From assembly GCA_030617565.1 (NCBI GenBank), contig JAUWVE010000028.1:1-12672 (forward strand): DNA of 12,672 nt. Direction: 5' to 3'. Both the position numbers and the translations under genes were made by a program. Of the stretch, positions 12,359 to 12,672 are shown piece by piece. Source of the stretch: Gammaproteobacteria bacterium (GTDB lineage Bacteria; Pseudomonadota; Gammaproteobacteria; BMS3Bbin11). Under the pieces are notes generated by a model that made no database searches, was not told the origin of the DNA, and saw nothing but the letters and a program-made list of their open reading frames with translations. The first letter of the stretch is position 1; the number at the start of each line of letters is the position of its first letter.

Positions 12359-12672
12359 TTACATCTCATCAATCGGAACCCGGTATTCAATAAACGCACC
12401 GGATTTCAGCTGCTTCAGAAACTGGTCATATTTTTCGGCAACTTTTCGTTTACCAATCTGTTGTCGAATAGCATTACGGCGTTGCTCTTCACTGACATCC
12501 AGCATCCTTCTTTCTTCCACCTGAATCAGGTGCACGCCGAACTGGCTGACGACAGGCTGGGATATCTCATCAACTTCCAGGGCATCCATTGCCTGCTCAA
12601 AACCCGGTACAGTATCGCCTTTATTCAGCCAGCCTAGTTCCCCGCCTTTTATAGCGCTTCCAGAATCCTGGG
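12359..12672 (-). CDS. surA: periplasmic chaperone/peptidyl-prolyl isomerase SurA, C-terminal part (cut by window edge)
   Basis: SurA is a periplasmic chaperone with parvulin-type PPIase domains that helps fold outer-membrane porins. Only the last 103 residues are inside the window, and the reading frame is open to the right edge. Visible are the second parvulin domain, GGELGWLNKGDTVPGFEQAMDAL followed by ISQPVVSQFGVHLIQVEERR, and the C-terminal helix VSEEQRRNAIRQQIGKRKVAEKYDQFLKQLKSGAFIEYRV, which is typical of SurA rather than of stand-alone parvulins. The signal peptide, N-domain and first parvulin domain are outside the window. It converges on amtB. In many gammaproteobacteria pdxA follows surA, but here the ammonium genes do. 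Confidence 0.9.
   Translation of the reverse strand, partial: QDSGSAIKGGELGWLNKGDTVPGFEQAMDALEVDEISQPVVSQFGVHLIQVEERRMLDVSEEQRRNAIRQQIGKRKVAEKYDQFLKQLKSGAFIEYRVPIDEM

Overview
The window reads as chromosomal DNA from a gammaproteobacterium of moderate GC content. PyrE, Cca (full-length HD-domain type), ComM, UbiK, SurA and the GlnK/AmtB proteins all look like gammaproteobacterial family members. MtnA (methionine salvage) and two ammonium-transport modules fit a free-living or environmental lineage rather than an enteric one. I cannot assign a genus from sequence alone.

Layout. Bases 1-636 (minus) hold the N-terminal part of mtnA, cut by the window edge. Bases 637-866 are non-coding and contain a long, nearly perfect hairpin. 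xthA (exonuclease III type) lies on the minus strand. A palindromic MITE-like element of about 160 bp fills the divergent gap between xthA and pyrE. pyrE, cca, a large unrecognised single-pass membrane protein (625 aa) and an isoprenylcysteine-methyltransferase-like membrane protein follow on the plus strand. The last of these overlaps the 3' end of comM, which lies on the minus strand behind ubiK. A nitrogen-control region (8289-8575) with an NtrC-type dyad and a clear sigma-54 -24/-12 element then drives glnK-amtB. A second glnK-amtB pair follows, separated from the first by a strong intrinsic terminator and by inverted heptad repeats. The window ends in the C-terminal part of surA on the minus strand.

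How the genes work together. The most coherent system is glnK1-amtB1-glnK2-amtB2. It has two PII signal proteins (about 78% identical by hand count) and two clearly different Amt channels: one without a signal peptide and one classical AmtB with a signal peptide. Only the first module has visible NtrC/sigma-54 signals. The other genes are housekeeping: DNA repair (xthA), pyrimidine synthesis (pyrE), tRNA 3'-end maturation (cca), transformation and branch migration (comM), ubiquinone synthesis (ubiK) and outer-membrane protein folding (surA).

Most worth a second look are three 7-nt-unit repeat arrays, each with a different unit, clustered around the second glnK-amtB module; the MITE-like palindrome abutting pyrE; the unrecognised membrane protein with exactly two cysteines and a promoter almost touching its start codon; and the tandem ammonium modules. 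I saw no CRISPR array, rRNA, tRNA, transposase or phage gene.
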